DNA from: JAQBVV01 sp965249205 | Lineage (GTDB): Bacteria > Acidobacteriota > Vicinamibacteria > Vicinamibacterales > UBA2999 | DNA: 64,000 bases | Assembly: GCA_965249205.1 (NCBI GenBank) | Contig: CBDFLL010000006.1 | Span: 806,001-870,000, forward strand | Reading direction: 5' to 3' | In this document: positions 43,962 to 54,039 of the stretch, piece after piece | How positions within the stretch are numbered: position 1 is the stretch's first letter | How the letters are laid out: each line of letters opens with the position of its first letter | Notes under the pieces: model-generated | What the model was told of the DNA's origin: nothing | The model's database searches: none | What the model saw: only the letters and a program-made list of their open reading frames with translations | Translations under genes and position numbers: made by a program

Positions 43962-44861
43962 TCACTGGCTGCACCAGAACGAAGGGAGTGGCACCGACAC
44001 GACGTCCGCCCCGTTCCGCGTAGCCTCCTGCACGTCACCCGTCACAGCGCGGCGCAGCTGCCGCAGGCTGTCGGCAGCGCTGCCACGACCGAGCCGCCGC
44101 GCGATCGGTTCGATGATCCATCCCAGCATCCTGGGAAAACGGCGGCTGAGCCCTATTGTCTCGAACTCGGTGATGACGCCGCGTTCGCCCTGGAAATAGG
44201 TCGACAGCGTGACCGCACGCCACAGATAGCCGCTACCCGTCCCGACCGGGAGGCGGCGCTCGTTCGGTCGGCCTTCGTTCTCGATCTGCCTGATGCAGTC
44301 GGTGGTCGACACGGCCGAGGCGAACTCCGGACTCTGGCGCTGGTATTCGACGACCGTCCAGAGATCGAGTATGCCCTTCACGACGCTGGCGCTTCTTTCG
44401 ATTCGCAGGAAGATCTCGAACAGGTCGCGAGCCCGCTCCTCGTCGCGCTCGTGGTTGAGTACCCCACCGCCGACGACCCATTCGTAGTTGTCGGCGTAAC
44501 TGGAGTAGTCCTGGGCGGTCGCAATGACCTCGTCGAGCGAGACGTCGGGAATGAAGGCGGCGCCCCGCCAGTGGTGGACGAGCCCGCCAGGCACGTCGAG
44601 GATACCGTCTCCGTTGCCGGGTTCGGCAATGATCTCTCCGGCGCGCAGGCGCACGAGCGCGTCCTGCGAGGCATTCTCGGGCGGAATTCGCGCGAGGACC
44701 TCGGCCCCGAAGCGCTCCCGAAGCTCGGCAACGTAGCGCTCGTAGGCCTCAGCCGTCTCCGGCGCCAGTTCCGCCGCGGTGGTGACACCCGGCCATCCGA
44801 AGATAGATGCCGCGCAGCACACGACATAGAGTGCCTTCAGGCGGAGCCAATGGAAACGCAC
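43962..44861 (-). CDS. Secreted protein of unknown function, possibly START/SRPBCC-like
   Basis: 299 residues from a GTG at 44861. Signal peptide (about residues 5-28, ending TTAA). No family is certain. The order of strands and helices (DVSLDEVIATAQDYSSYADNY, LDLWTVVEYQRQSP, GYLWRAVTLSTYFQ, GVITEFETIGLSRRFP) resembles START/SRPBCC lipid-binding proteins. The intact frame and signal peptide support a real gene. The upstream region between it and the SLC13-like gene is divergent. Confidence 0.55.
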   Translation of the reverse strand: MRFHWLRLKALYVVCCAASIFGWPGVTTAAELAPETAEAYERYVAELRERFGAEVLARIPPENASQDALVRLRAGEIIAEPGNGDGILDVPGGLVHHWRGAAFIPDVSLDEVIATAQDYSSYADNYEWVVGGGVLNHERDEERARDLFEIFLRIERSASVVKGILDLWTVVEYQRQSPEFASAVSTTDCIRQIENEGRPNERRLPVGTGSGYLWRAVTLSTYFQGERGVITEFETIGLSRRFPRMLGWIIEPIARRLGRGSAADSLRQLRRAVTGDVQEATRNGADVVSVPLPSFWCSQ

Positions 44862-45056
44862 GACGATAGAATGACACAGAGCGCGGTGTTGGAGAGAGCA
44901 TACCCGCGACGCGGCTCCGTCCCGGTGGCTTGAGGCCGCGGTTCTCTGAAGATCTTGCAAGGCAGTTGCGAGTTCGCGCCCCCCGAGGCGAGTGCAAGTG
45001 CTCGGGTCTACTTTCCTCCCCTGCTATAGTAGCCTCCCGCTCGAGAGTGCTCCAGT

Positions 45057-45929
45057 ATGACTCTTCATCAAATTATTCTATTCACACTGCTGGTCGGCGT
45101 TTTCGCGTCATTGATCTGGGGCCGGTGGCGATACGATCTGGTTGCGTTCGCCGCCCTCGTCATGGCGGTGATGACCGGTGTCGTGCCAGCGGCCGATGCC
45201 TTTTCGGGATTCGGTCATTCGGCGACGGTGATCATCGCCCTGGTGCTCATCGTGAGTCGCGCCCTGATCAATTCTGGCGTAATCGAGTTACTTGGACGGC
45301 ATCTCGTGTCCGCTACCAGAGGCCTCGGCGCCCACATCGGTATCATGTCGGCCGTCGCTGCCGGCCTTTCCGCGGTCATAAACAATGTAGCCGCGCTCGC
45401 AGTGTTGATGCCGGTAGATCTTCAGGCCGCTGCCAAGGCGAACCGAAGCCCTGCATTGACGCTGATGCCGCTCTCGTTCGCATCGATCCTGGGCGGCATG
45501 ATCACGCTGATAGGCACACCGCCCAATATCATCATCGCCGAATACAGAAACGACGCGTTGGGCGAGCCCTTCGGGATGTTCGATTTCGCGCCGGTGGGGT
45601 TGGCGTGCGCGATGGCGGGCGTCCTGTTCGTCGCGACGCTCGGTTGGCGCCTGATTCCTGGAGATCGCGCTCTACATGACTCGGGTAAGGAGTTACATGA
45701 GCTGGGCGAATACATCGCTGAGCTCAAGGTCTCAGACGGTGCGCCCATCATCGGCAAGCGCGTCGCCGAACTCGACCCGATCGCCGAGAAGAAGGAGGCG
45801 ATCATCGTCGGACTCATCCGCCAACGGCGGCGCCTGCCTGGCGCGGCCAGGCGAGAAGCGGTCAGGGCTGGCGACATCGTGGTTATCCAGGCCAGACCAA
45901 AGGCGATCGATCAACTAGCAGGCTGCTGA
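45057..45929 (+). pseudogene. SLC13-type anion permease, 3'-truncated by an IS element
   Basis: The first 285 residues have the transporter N-terminus: LVFAALVMA-like helices, INNVAALAVLMPV, LPLSFASILGGMITLIGTPPNII (the SLC13/DASS NxT-type motif region), and then a soluble TrkA-C-like domain (KVSDGAPIIGKRVAEL, GDIVVIQARPKAIDQL). Family members are about 590 residues with the second helical half after the TrkA-C domains. Here the IS enters at 45915 and the frame ends four codons later; no continuation is recognised on the far side. Confidence 0.8.
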
Positions 45930-47213
45930 AAAACTCCGTGAAATGGGATCGACAGATCGATCCCGGCGTACTACCATGCTCCCAACACCGCTGAAGGGAG
46001 CCCCATCATGCGCGGACACGATGAGCAAAGCACTCACATGTTCAGCTACCTGTCGCCGGAACAGCGCGTGCCAGCCGACCATCCGCTCCGCGCGGTTCGC
46101 GCGCTGACGGACGAAGCGCTGAGAACGATGTCGCGCAGGTTCGCCGGCCTGTACGCCAACACAGGGCGTCCGTCGATCCCGCCGGAACAGCTGCTGCGCG
46201 CGTTGTTGCTGCAGGTGCTCTACACGGTGCGGAGCGAGCGGCTGCTGATGGAAGAGCTCAATTACAACCTACTGTTCCGCTGGTTCGTGGGCTTGAATTT
46301 GGACGACCCGGTTTGGCATCCCACCACGTTTACCAAGAATCGCGACCGGCTGCTGGCGGGCGATCTCGCGGCCGCCTTCTTTGATGCGGTGCAGGCCCAC
46401 GCACGGGCGGCCGGGCTGCTCTCGGACGAACACTTCACTGTGGATGGGACCCAATTGGAAGCGTGGGCCAGCCTGAAGAGCTTTCGGTGCCGGGACGCGG
46501 CGGAGAGCGACCCGCCCGATGACCCCGGGAATCCCACGGTCAACTTCCACGGGGAGCGGCGGCGCAACGACACGCACCAGTCGACGACCGATCCGGAGGC
46601 GATGCTGCCTCGGAAGGGCCAGGGGAAGGAAGCCAAGCTGGCGTATCTGGGCCACGTGCTGCTGGACAATCGACAGGGACTTGTCGCCAACGTCTGCGCG
46701 ACTCACGCGACGGGGACCGCCGAACGCGAGGCAGCGGCGCTGTTGCTGGAGGCCAGCGCGCCGCCGGGCAGCACGGTCGGGGCGGACAAGGGCTACGATG
46801 TGGCAAGCTTTGTGGCCGCTGTCCGTATCCGGGCCGTCACGCCCCACGTTGCTCAGAAGGTCCGCTGGAGTGCGATCGATGGCCGGACCACGCGGCATGC
46901 GGGCTATCACGTCAGTCAGCGGAAACGGAAACTCGTAGAACAGGTCTTTGGCTGGATGAAGACCGTCGGCGGCTTGCGCAAACTCCGGCATCGCGGTGTC
47001 GCCCTCGTGGATTGGCAGCTTACCTTCGCCGCCACGGTCTATAACTTGGTCCGGCTGCGGAATCTGGAGGCGAGGTGTCCCTGATCACCGGCCGCGCGTG
47101 TCGCCGGCCCCTTGATCGGGGCCAGCGCACAGCCGTGCGCACCGTTGTCGGTCGGTGGTGACTCGCATGATCCTTAGAAAACGGCCCGATCACCCGGGTT
47201 CTTCAGCAGCCTG
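45919..47213 (+). mobile_element. IS5-type insertion sequence, copy 2
   Basis: 1295 bp, ends CAGGCTGCTGAA and TTCAGCAGCCTG, flanked on both sides by CTAG (45915-45918 and 47214-47217), the expected 4-bp YTAR duplication. Confidence 0.93.
46008..47084 (+). CDS. IS5-family transposase, copy 2
   Basis: 358 residues, the same protein as copies 1 and 3 apart from the one Ile/Leu difference from copy 1. The gene starts at an ATG with a GGGAG site (AAGGGAGCC). Catalytic Asp, Asp and Glu are all present. Confidence 0.93.
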   Translation: MRGHDEQSTHMFSYLSPEQRVPADHPLRAVRALTDEALRTMSRRFAGLYANTGRPSIPPEQLLRALLLQVLYTVRSERLLMEELNYNLLFRWFVGLNLDDPVWHPTTFTKNRDRLLAGDLAAAFFDAVQAHARAAGLLSDEHFTVDGTQLEAWASLKSFRCRDAAESDPPDDPGNPTVNFHGERRRNDTHQSTTDPEAMLPRKGQGKEAKLAYLGHVLLDNRQGLVANVCATHATGTAEREAAALLLEASAPPGSTVGADKGYDVASFVAAVRIRAVTPHVAQKVRWSAIDGRTTRHAGYHVSQRKRKLVEQVFGWMKTVGGLRKLRHRGVALVDWQLTFAATVYNLVRLRNLEARCP

Positions 47214-47373
47214 CTAGGGTTCGCTCGGACGCGAGGCTCTGCCCGTCAGCTCGCTCTGAGAGACCTTGGCGCGCATTGGACCAGGCAAGATCGAACGGGT
47301 TGGTGCCTCACGCGAGCACGCCGTTTCGCCACCGATGCTGACGTATCCGTAGCTCGGTTGCTGGGATGCTTCA

Positions 47374-48441
47374 CTACGTGGAAGGAACGTCTTCACCCTC
47401 CATCAGCCGCGCCTTCTCCGCCTCGGCGCATTCGATGAGGACGGTGTGATACCGCTGCACGCCGTCCGTGACCGCGAAGGGGTTGTCTTCGCCGGGCATC
47501 ATCGTGGAGATCATCCGCGCCTTCAAATAGCCCGCATCGAACTCCGAATGGTTCGAAAGCATGATCGTGGCGCCCGCATCCGCCGAGATCTGGGCAAACC
47601 TCTTCTGGGAATCGATGTATTGCTGGAACCTTTCGACGCTACGCGGGAAATTGTAGGCCGTGCCGCCTGAATAGGCGACGACCCGCGTCTGGCCGCGATC
47701 CTGCACCGGGAAAATGAACGAGAGCGTACCGTCCGTGTGACCGGGCGTCAGGTACATCGTCACGGTGGTGTCGCCGAGCGTGAGCTGCTGGCCGTCGGTG
47801 CCGACCATGTCGCGCGTTGGATTACCGCCGAATAACGGAGTCCCGTTCAGCATCAAATCCCAATCCGGTCCGCCCATGATGATTTGCGCGCCAAGGTCCT
47901 GCAAGATCTTGGCGCCTCCGCTATGGTCGCCATGGCCGTGGGCGATAAGGACGTACTTGACGTCATGCGGATCCATCCCCAGCTTCGTGATGCCGTCCAC
48001 GATCTCCGCCTCGACCGCGTAGTGGGAAAGCGTATCGACGACGATGAGGCCGTCGGTGGTCGTGATCACCCAGGAATTGTTTCTCCGGCTGCCGACCCAA
48101 TAGAGATTGTCGAAGATCTGGCGCGGCTCCTGATACCATCCGGCACGCGGAGGCACGACTTCCTCTCGCGGCGCCGTGGCTGCAGGGGTCAGCCAGTTGA
48201 CGCCGCCGGCTCGCCGGATGCCCGCCGCTGCGTCGCGACCGGTCGGCGGAACGATGCAGACCCGCGAGAGAAGGCCGGGATAATCCGTGCCGGCCGCTTC
48301 TTGTGCCGCCGTCAGATGTAGATTGACCGCATCACTCGAGGTATTCACCGCATCAGTTGTCGGCGGCGGGGGAGCCGCGCAAGCGCTCGTCATGCCGAAT
48401 CCGGCTGCCAGAACAAGACCCACAGCAAACCGCAGTGTCAT
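47374..48441 (-). CDS. Secreted metallo-beta-lactamase-fold hydrolase (subclass B3-like)
   Basis: 355 residues. Signal peptide (about 1-22), a 70-residue N-terminal extension, then the MBL fold: VDTLSHYAVEAEIV, zinc motif LIAHGHGDHSGG (HxHxDH), PGHTDGTLSFIF with the next His, and MLSNHSEFD with a further His. The arrangement and size resemble periplasmic B3-type enzymes and their non-lactamase relatives. Substrate unknown; antibiotic hydrolysis cannot be claimed from the sequence. Confidence 0.85.
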   Translation of the reverse strand: MTLRFAVGLVLAAGFGMTSACAAPPPPTTDAVNTSSDAVNLHLTAAQEAAGTDYPGLLSRVCIVPPTGRDAAAGIRRAGGVNWLTPAATAPREEVVPPRAGWYQEPRQIFDNLYWVGSRRNNSWVITTTDGLIVVDTLSHYAVEAEIVDGITKLGMDPHDVKYVLIAHGHGDHSGGAKILQDLGAQIIMGGPDWDLMLNGTPLFGGNPTRDMVGTDGQQLTLGDTTVTMYLTPGHTDGTLSFIFPVQDRGQTRVVAYSGGTAYNFPRSVERFQQYIDSQKRFAQISADAGATIMLSNHSEFDAGYLKARMISTMMPGEDNPFAVTDGVQRYHTVLIECAEAEKARLMEGEDVPST

Positions 48442-48857
48442 TGCGTCCTCTCTTTCCTTGCGTATCTTGACTTCGTAGCTCGCCGGCGGAGCGCAGATTG
48501 TGATCGGGTCGTGGACAGGTCAAGGCAACAGGATAGGCAGCATGAAGGCGGTCATCGGAAGACCGTCATGCGACCGCCCCTGCCCGCTCCCCTCGGCACA
48601 GAGCGGATCGCCCACTCTGCACGGCGCCCATCATCGCGCCTGTTCAAGACGCGTGTCGAACGCCCGGGGAACCCCAGCCGGGCGCGCCGACTGTCGTTGC
48701 CGAAGGTCACCGGAGCGTCACCGGTCGTTGATCGCAGTAAGCTACTGAAATGAATTCGTCGCCGGGACCGACGGTGGCAGTAGAGGCTGTGAGTTGAGCA
48801 GGCATCCGGAGCGCGGCATGGTAAGCCGTGCGCATGCGCGGGCGAAAGGAGGAGCAC
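48442..48857. other. Intergenic region between divergent genes
   Basis: About 400 bp between the MBL-fold gene (minus) and phhB (plus). No gene or RNA is recognised; it should hold both promoters. Confidence 0.45.
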
Positions 48858-49199
48858 ATGGGTGATCTGGCGTCGAAGGAATGTGTGCCGTGCAAGGGCG
48901 GGACGCCCGCCTTGGACGGTCCCGAACTGGAAACACTGGCCCGCGAACTGGGTGGTGACTGGCGTGTCCGAGACGGACATCACCTGGAGAAGGAGTACCG
49001 GTTCGGAGATTTCCGTTCGGCCATGGATTTCGCGATTCGAGTCGGCGAACTCGCCGAGGAGCAGGGGCATCATCCGGACATGTACATCGCCTGGGGCAAA
49101 GTGCGCCTGACAGTCTGGACGCACAAGATCGATGGCCTCACCGAGAGCGACTTCGTCTTCGCCGCCAAGGCCGACAAGCAGCTTCCCGCTGCCGCGTAG
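48858..49199 (+). CDS. phhB: Pterin-4a-carbinolamine dehydratase
   Basis: 113 residues from the ATG at 48858, which has a strong AAAGGAGG site 6 bases before it; the open frame upstream is not needed. The family signature is present: YRFGDFRSAMDFAIRVGELAEEQ, GHHPDMYIAWGKV with the catalytic His pair, WTHKIDGLTESDFVFAAK. The enzyme dehydrates 4a-hydroxytetrahydrobiopterin to recycle the cofactor of aromatic amino-acid hydroxylases. An additional N-terminal CVPC pair is seen in many bacterial members. Confidence 0.92.
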   Translation: MGDLASKECVPCKGGTPALDGPELETLARELGGDWRVRDGHHLEKEYRFGDFRSAMDFAIRVGELAEEQGHHPDMYIAWGKVRLTVWTHKIDGLTESDFVFAAKADKQLPAAA

Positions 49200-49241
49200 A
49201 CAACCGATCGCGACAATGTCCGAGGCATCGTCTAGACGTAG

Positions 49242-50830
49242 TCATGGCGCGTCTGGCATCGTGGCAATCCAGATGTCGGACTGGGTTGCCCGCCGAGAGA
49301 AGAACGCATGGCGACCGTCGCGCGTCAGGCGAGGCGGGCCGAGCGTGTCCCGAAGCACGTCAAAGATGCGCGTCGTAGACCGTGAGATGCGATCCACGAT
49401 ATGAAACTCGCGGCCGTCGGCGACGTAGAGCACGCGGCGACTGTCGGGAAACCACACGGGCCATTCGCCAACGTCGGTCAGCGCATCATAGGTCTGCGTC
49501 AAGAGGTCGTATATGAGTACGCCTTGGCGATCGTACCAGTGTTGACCAGTCAGCCACCGGCCATCCTGTGACCACGCATTGGGTACGAATCTGGCGTCCG
49601 GAGTCGGCGCAGGGGGAATCTCCATCGGGCGGGCGTTCGCCGCGTGCGCGTCAATGACGAACGTATTTCCGACCGTCCTGTCAGGGCTCGTGTCCTCGAA
49701 CGCCAGGCGAGAGCCATCGGGCGACCAGCTACTGACGCCGGCTCCCATCGTCGTGACCTGCTGGAGACCACTGCCGTCGACGCGTACCTTCCACACCTGC
49801 AGCTCCTGGCTCCGGTCAGAGAAGGCGGCGATCCACTCGCCGTCCGGTGACCAACGCGGCACGCGATCCGTCGCGTCATCGCCGGTGAGTTGGCGCAGGC
49901 CCGTCCCATCTGCAGCAGATATGTAGAGGTCCCCTTCCGGCTGAACCTGGGAATAGAAGACCACCGCTTCGCCATCGGGAGACGGATCGGGTGACGACCA
50001 GAATCGGCTTCCCTGTGTCACGGCGACCGGGTCGCCGAGGACCTCCCCCGTGACTGGATCCAGTTCTATCCGGTAGATGTTCTGTGTCTCGAGAACCGAG
50101 CTGTACGCGATGTGCTGCCCGTCTCCTGAGATCGTCAAATGGGCCGCGAAGGGAGACGGCGTCGTTACGGACGTAGGCTCGCCAGAGACGTCGCCCGATT
50201 GCTCGTCAATTGCCACTCGCCAGATATTGGTACTGCCTCCCCGGTTGCTCACAAAATACAGGTAGTTTCCGTCTGGCGACCAGATCGGATTCCAGTTCAC
50301 AGCCGTATCGGAGGTCACCGGCACGGCAGGACCACCACCCACTGGAACCGTCAAGACGTTGGACTGGCTCGTGTCTCCCAGCCGCTGGCTAAACGAAATC
50401 CGGTGCCCATGTGGTGACCATGCGGGCAGCGTCGCATCGCCTTCGTACACCCGTGTTTGTTCGCCTCCCTCCGCGCTGACAATCCACAGCTCGCTCACAG
50501 CGTCAGAGTTCGCCGGCCGGAGTTCCATACCGCCGGTGGCGTAGACGAGCTGCTGACCGTCCGTTGACCATGCCGGGTTGAATCCAACGGTGGTCACCCT
50601 CCTGGCGGCTTCGCCGGCGCGCCCCACGACGAAAATACCGCCACCGTCTCGATTCGATCGAAAGGCGATCTGCAGTCCGTTCGGGGAAAAGGTTGGTTGG
50701 TCGTCATCCTCAACTGAGGCCTCCGTCAGATTGATGTCCGCCGCGGTCGCGGCGGCGCTGCCATGAGTGGTCGAACCGACGTTTGACCACCAGGAGCGAA
50801 AGAGGGTACATGCCGCCCCTTCGTCTAAGA
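49242..50830 (-). CDS. TolB/PD40-type beta-propeller protein without a recognisable N-terminus
   Basis: At least seven PD40/WD40-like repeats are visible (FSPNGLQIAFRSNRDG, PAWSTDGQQLVYATG, PAWSPHGHRISFSQR, IWSPDGNYLYFVSNRGG, PRWSPDGEWIAAFSD, SSWSPDGSRLAFED, PVWFPDSRRVLYVAD). The open frame extends upstream of the GTG at 50627 to about 50835 without a stop or a good start codon, and begins in propeller sequence. In Acidobacteriota such propellers usually follow a Ser/Thr-kinase or winged-helix domain and a membrane helix. The N-terminal part therefore seems lost, or translation starts within the propeller. Confidence 0.65.
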
Positions 50831-50892
50831 ACTGATGGAATCAGCGAGGTGTTCAGGCGGCTTTCGCCCGCTTAGGCGTAAAATATGAGGTT

Positions 50893-52740
50893 GTGAAACT
50901 GCCGCGGATCGCGATCCTCGCCGGGTTGGCGCTAGCAGGCACGGCCGCCGTGCAGTTGCAGGGGCAATCCACGACCAATTCGGCCAGCCTCGGTGATCGG
51001 GTCCCGCTGACGGGGCTCGCCGCCAATCAGCATGGCCTGGCGCTCTGGAACGCGGCGGCTGGGGCTGCAGAGACCGCCAGGGACGGTCACTCCACGCTCT
51101 GGACCACCTGCTCGACCGCGGCACCCTACTACCTTGCGACCCGCGATCATTCGACGATCGATGCGGGCTCGACGGCGGGGTTTCGCGGCGCGCCGGTCAT
51201 CGAAGGACTTCCGGAGTTCCTCAGCGCTCTGACGGTGAACGGCTTCGCCACGACCGACTTGATCATCGGCTGGACTCCACAGACGCTCGGCGACGATGTG
51301 GAAGGGGACGACTGGCTGTTCGACCAGACGAGCGGCGTCGAGACGAGGTACTACACAGGCGGTCAGATGACGGTCCAGCTCCGGGGCGAACCGCTCGCGA
51401 GCGGACCGATGCCGACGACAACCCTGACGACGACGTACAACGTCCTCTCGGACTGCGCCGATGACACGGTCACGCTGTCAACGGGAGTCCTGCTCCTGGA
51501 GAACAGTGCAACGACCAGTTCGGCGCCGGTGCAAGCGGTCGCGGCTGCCTTGGTCAGCGACCTGGCGGACAACGGCTTGCGTCTCGTCTCCGACGCACTC
51601 GTATCGACCGGAGCGGCCATTGGCGCGTCTGGGCGCACCGGGGCGTTCCTCGAAGCCGCGACAGGACGTCTCGAGGTCGACGCCCCATGCTCCTGCGATA
51701 TCGGGATTCACGACACCGACCTGACCCACGACTGGACGTTGATGTGGCCCGAGGCGGCGCTGCCGACCAACGGCGCACTCCAGCTCAAGGTGGTCGCCGT
51801 GACGCCCGCGCTGGCCTCAGCGACACCTGGGCCAGGCCGGATTACGGTCACGATCTTCGACGACAGCGCGCCAACTCGCGGCGTCGTGCTCGACGTGCCA
51901 TTTCCCACCGCCAAGGGCGAGGCGAGCGCGATGGTCGCCCTGACTGTCCGGCCGCAAACGGAGTACCGGTTCACCGTCAGTCATTCCGGCGGCAGCGGGC
52001 GCTACTATCGGCTCGGTACGAGCCACTCGGCGCTCCGCTTGGGGCAGGCCGACCAGCGCTACCTCTCCGGCCGGAGCCAGGATTGGGCGGTCAACGCCGG
52101 GGCCGGCGAAACGGTGACGCTGGAGCTGGCGACCGACCCACCGATCGCGGGGCTGACGATGGCAACGTCGGCCTCCGTCACGCTCGTCGACGGGTCGGAC
52201 GGCACGGTTGTCAACGGCCCGACCGCGCTGACCCTCACGCCTGGAAGTCCGCAGACCGTGAGCGCGCAGAACCTGGGTGCAGCGCGTTCGCTGCTGTGGC
52301 AGATCGACCCCGTCGGCGGGGTCTTTCGTACGCGCCGGACCGACGGCGATGGCATGCTGTTCGTTCAGCCGTGCCCGGCGCGGACCGGGCCGGTCGACGC
52401 CGGTCCCGACGAACCGGTGACGCCGGAGGCGGCGACGTTGTCGCAGATCCAGACGGAGCTTTTCACTCCGTTCTGCGTGGTCTGTCACGGCGGGTTTAGC
52501 CCGAGTGCGGGCCTCGATGTCCGCCCGGGGAGGGCGTTCGACAACCTCGTGAACAGGCGGAGCTCTCAGGGCAACCTGATGCGGGTCCTGCCGGGCGCCC
52601 CCGACCAGAGTTATCTCATCCACAAGCTCGACGGCGGCCCCTCGATCGTCGGCACGCAAATGCCGCAGGGCGGGCCTCTCAGCGACACGCAAATCGCGCT
52701 TGTTCGCTCCTGGATCCTGGCCGGCGCGCAGAACGACTAG
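50893..52740 (+). CDS. Secreted protein with C-terminal cytochrome c-type (CxxCH) domain
   Basis: 615 residues from a GTG at 50893. Signal peptide (about 1-25), a long beta-rich Ser/Thr/Gly-rich body with no recognised family, and at residues about 525-615 a planctomycete-type cytochrome c domain with CVVCHGG as its single heme-binding motif, then QMPQGGPLSDTQIALVRSWI. The last codon before the stop is Asp, and the TAG stop coincides with the CTAG duplicated by the IS5-type element; the C-terminus ILAGAQND looks natural, so the insertion seems to have spared the protein. Confidence 0.75.
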   Translation: MKLPRIAILAGLALAGTAAVQLQGQSTTNSASLGDRVPLTGLAANQHGLALWNAAAGAAETARDGHSTLWTTCSTAAPYYLATRDHSTIDAGSTAGFRGAPVIEGLPEFLSALTVNGFATTDLIIGWTPQTLGDDVEGDDWLFDQTSGVETRYYTGGQMTVQLRGEPLASGPMPTTTLTTTYNVLSDCADDTVTLSTGVLLLENSATTSSAPVQAVAAALVSDLADNGLRLVSDALVSTGAAIGASGRTGAFLEAATGRLEVDAPCSCDIGIHDTDLTHDWTLMWPEAALPTNGALQLKVVAVTPALASATPGPGRITVTIFDDSAPTRGVVLDVPFPTAKGEASAMVALTVRPQTEYRFTVSHSGGSGRYYRLGTSHSALRLGQADQRYLSGRSQDWAVNAGAGETVTLELATDPPIAGLTMATSASVTLVDGSDGTVVNGPTALTLTPGSPQTVSAQNLGAARSLLWQIDPVGGVFRTRRTDGDGMLFVQPCPARTGPVDAGPDEPVTPEAATLSQIQTELFTPFCVVCHGGFSPSAGLDVRPGRAFDNLVNRRSSQGNLMRVLPGAPDQSYLIHKLDGGPSIVGTQMPQGGPLSDTQIALVRSWILAGAQND

Positions 52741-54035
52741 CAGGCTGCTGAAAAACTCCGTGAAATGGGATCGACAGATCGATCCCGGCGTACTACCATG
52801 CTCCCAACACCGCTGAAGGGAGCCCCATCATGCGCGGACACGATGAGCAAAGCACTCACATGTTCAGCTACCTGTCGCCGGAACAGCGCGTGCCAGCCGA
52901 CCATCCGCTCCGCGCGGTTCGCGCGCTGACGGACGAAGCGCTGAGAACGATGTCGCGCAGGTTCGCCGGCCTGTACGCCAACACAGGGCGTCCGTCGATC
53001 CCGCCGGAACAGCTGCTGCGCGCGTTGTTGCTGCAGGTGCTCTACACGGTGCGGAGCGAGCGGCTGCTGATGGAAGAGCTCAATTACAACCTGCTGTTCC
53101 GCTGGTTCGTGGGCTTGAATTTGGACGACCCGGTTTGGCATCCCACCACGTTTACCAAGAATCGCGACCGGCTGCTGGCGGGCGATCTCGCGGCCGCCTT
53201 CTTTGATGCGGTGCAGGCCCACGCGCGGGCGGCCGGGCTGCTCTCGGACGAACACTTCACTGTGGATGGGACCCAATTGGAAGCGTGGGCCAGCCTGAAG
53301 AGCTTTCGGTGCCGGGACGCGGCGGAGAGCGACCCGCCCGATGACCCCGGGAATCCCACGGTCAACTTCCACGGGGAGCGGCGGCGCAACGACACGCACC
53401 AGTCGACGACCGATCCGGAGGCGATGCTGCCTCGGAAGGGCCAGGGGAAGGAAGCCAAGCTGGCGTATCTGGGCCACGTGCTGCTGGACAATCGACAGGG
53501 ACTTGTCGCCAACGTCTGCGCGACTCACGCGACGGGGACCGCCGAACGCGAGGCAGCGGCGCTGTTGCTGGAGGCCAGCGCGCCGCCGGGCAGCACGGTC
53601 GGGGCGGACAAGGGCTACGATGTGGCAAGCTTTGTGGCCGCTGTCCGTATCCGGGCCGTCACGCCCCACGTTGCTCAGAAGGTCCGCTGGAGTGCGATCG
53701 ATGGCCGGACCACGCGGCATGCGGGCTATCACGTCAGTCAGCGGAAACGGAAACTCGTAGAACAGGTCTTTGGCTGGATGAAGACCGTCGGCGGCTTGCG
53801 CAAACTCCGGCATCGCGGTGTCGCCCTCGTGGATTGGCAGCTTACCTTCGCCGCCACGGTCTATAACTTGGTCCGGCTGCGGAATCTGGAGGCGAGGTGT
53901 CCCTGATCACCGGCCGCGCGTGTCGCCGGCCCCTTGATCGGGGCCAGCGCACAGCCGTGCGCACCGTTGTCGGTCGGTGGTGACTCGCATGATCCTTAGA
54001 AAACGGCCCGATCACCCGGGTTCTTCAGCAGCCTG
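52741..54035 (+). mobile_element. IS5-type insertion sequence, copy 3
   Basis: 1295 bp, ends as in the other copies, flanked by CTAG at both sides (52737-52740 and 54036-54039). It inserted exactly at the stop codon of the preceding gene. Confidence 0.93.
52830..53906 (+). CDS. IS5-family transposase, copy 3
   Basis: 358 residues, identical in protein sequence to copy 2. The 89-bp leader and GGGAG ribosome site are unchanged. Confidence 0.93.
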   Translation: MRGHDEQSTHMFSYLSPEQRVPADHPLRAVRALTDEALRTMSRRFAGLYANTGRPSIPPEQLLRALLLQVLYTVRSERLLMEELNYNLLFRWFVGLNLDDPVWHPTTFTKNRDRLLAGDLAAAFFDAVQAHARAAGLLSDEHFTVDGTQLEAWASLKSFRCRDAAESDPPDDPGNPTVNFHGERRRNDTHQSTTDPEAMLPRKGQGKEAKLAYLGHVLLDNRQGLVANVCATHATGTAEREAAALLLEASAPPGSTVGADKGYDVASFVAAVRIRAVTPHVAQKVRWSAIDGRTTRHAGYHVSQRKRKLVEQVFGWMKTVGGLRKLRHRGVALVDWQLTFAATVYNLVRLRNLEARCP

Positions 54036-54039
54036 CTAG

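Noticed and set aside
47374..48441. Calling the MBL-fold protein an antibiotic-resistance beta-lactamase
   Set aside because: The fold and HxHxDH motif are shared by many hydrolases; nothing in the sequence shows beta-lactam activity.
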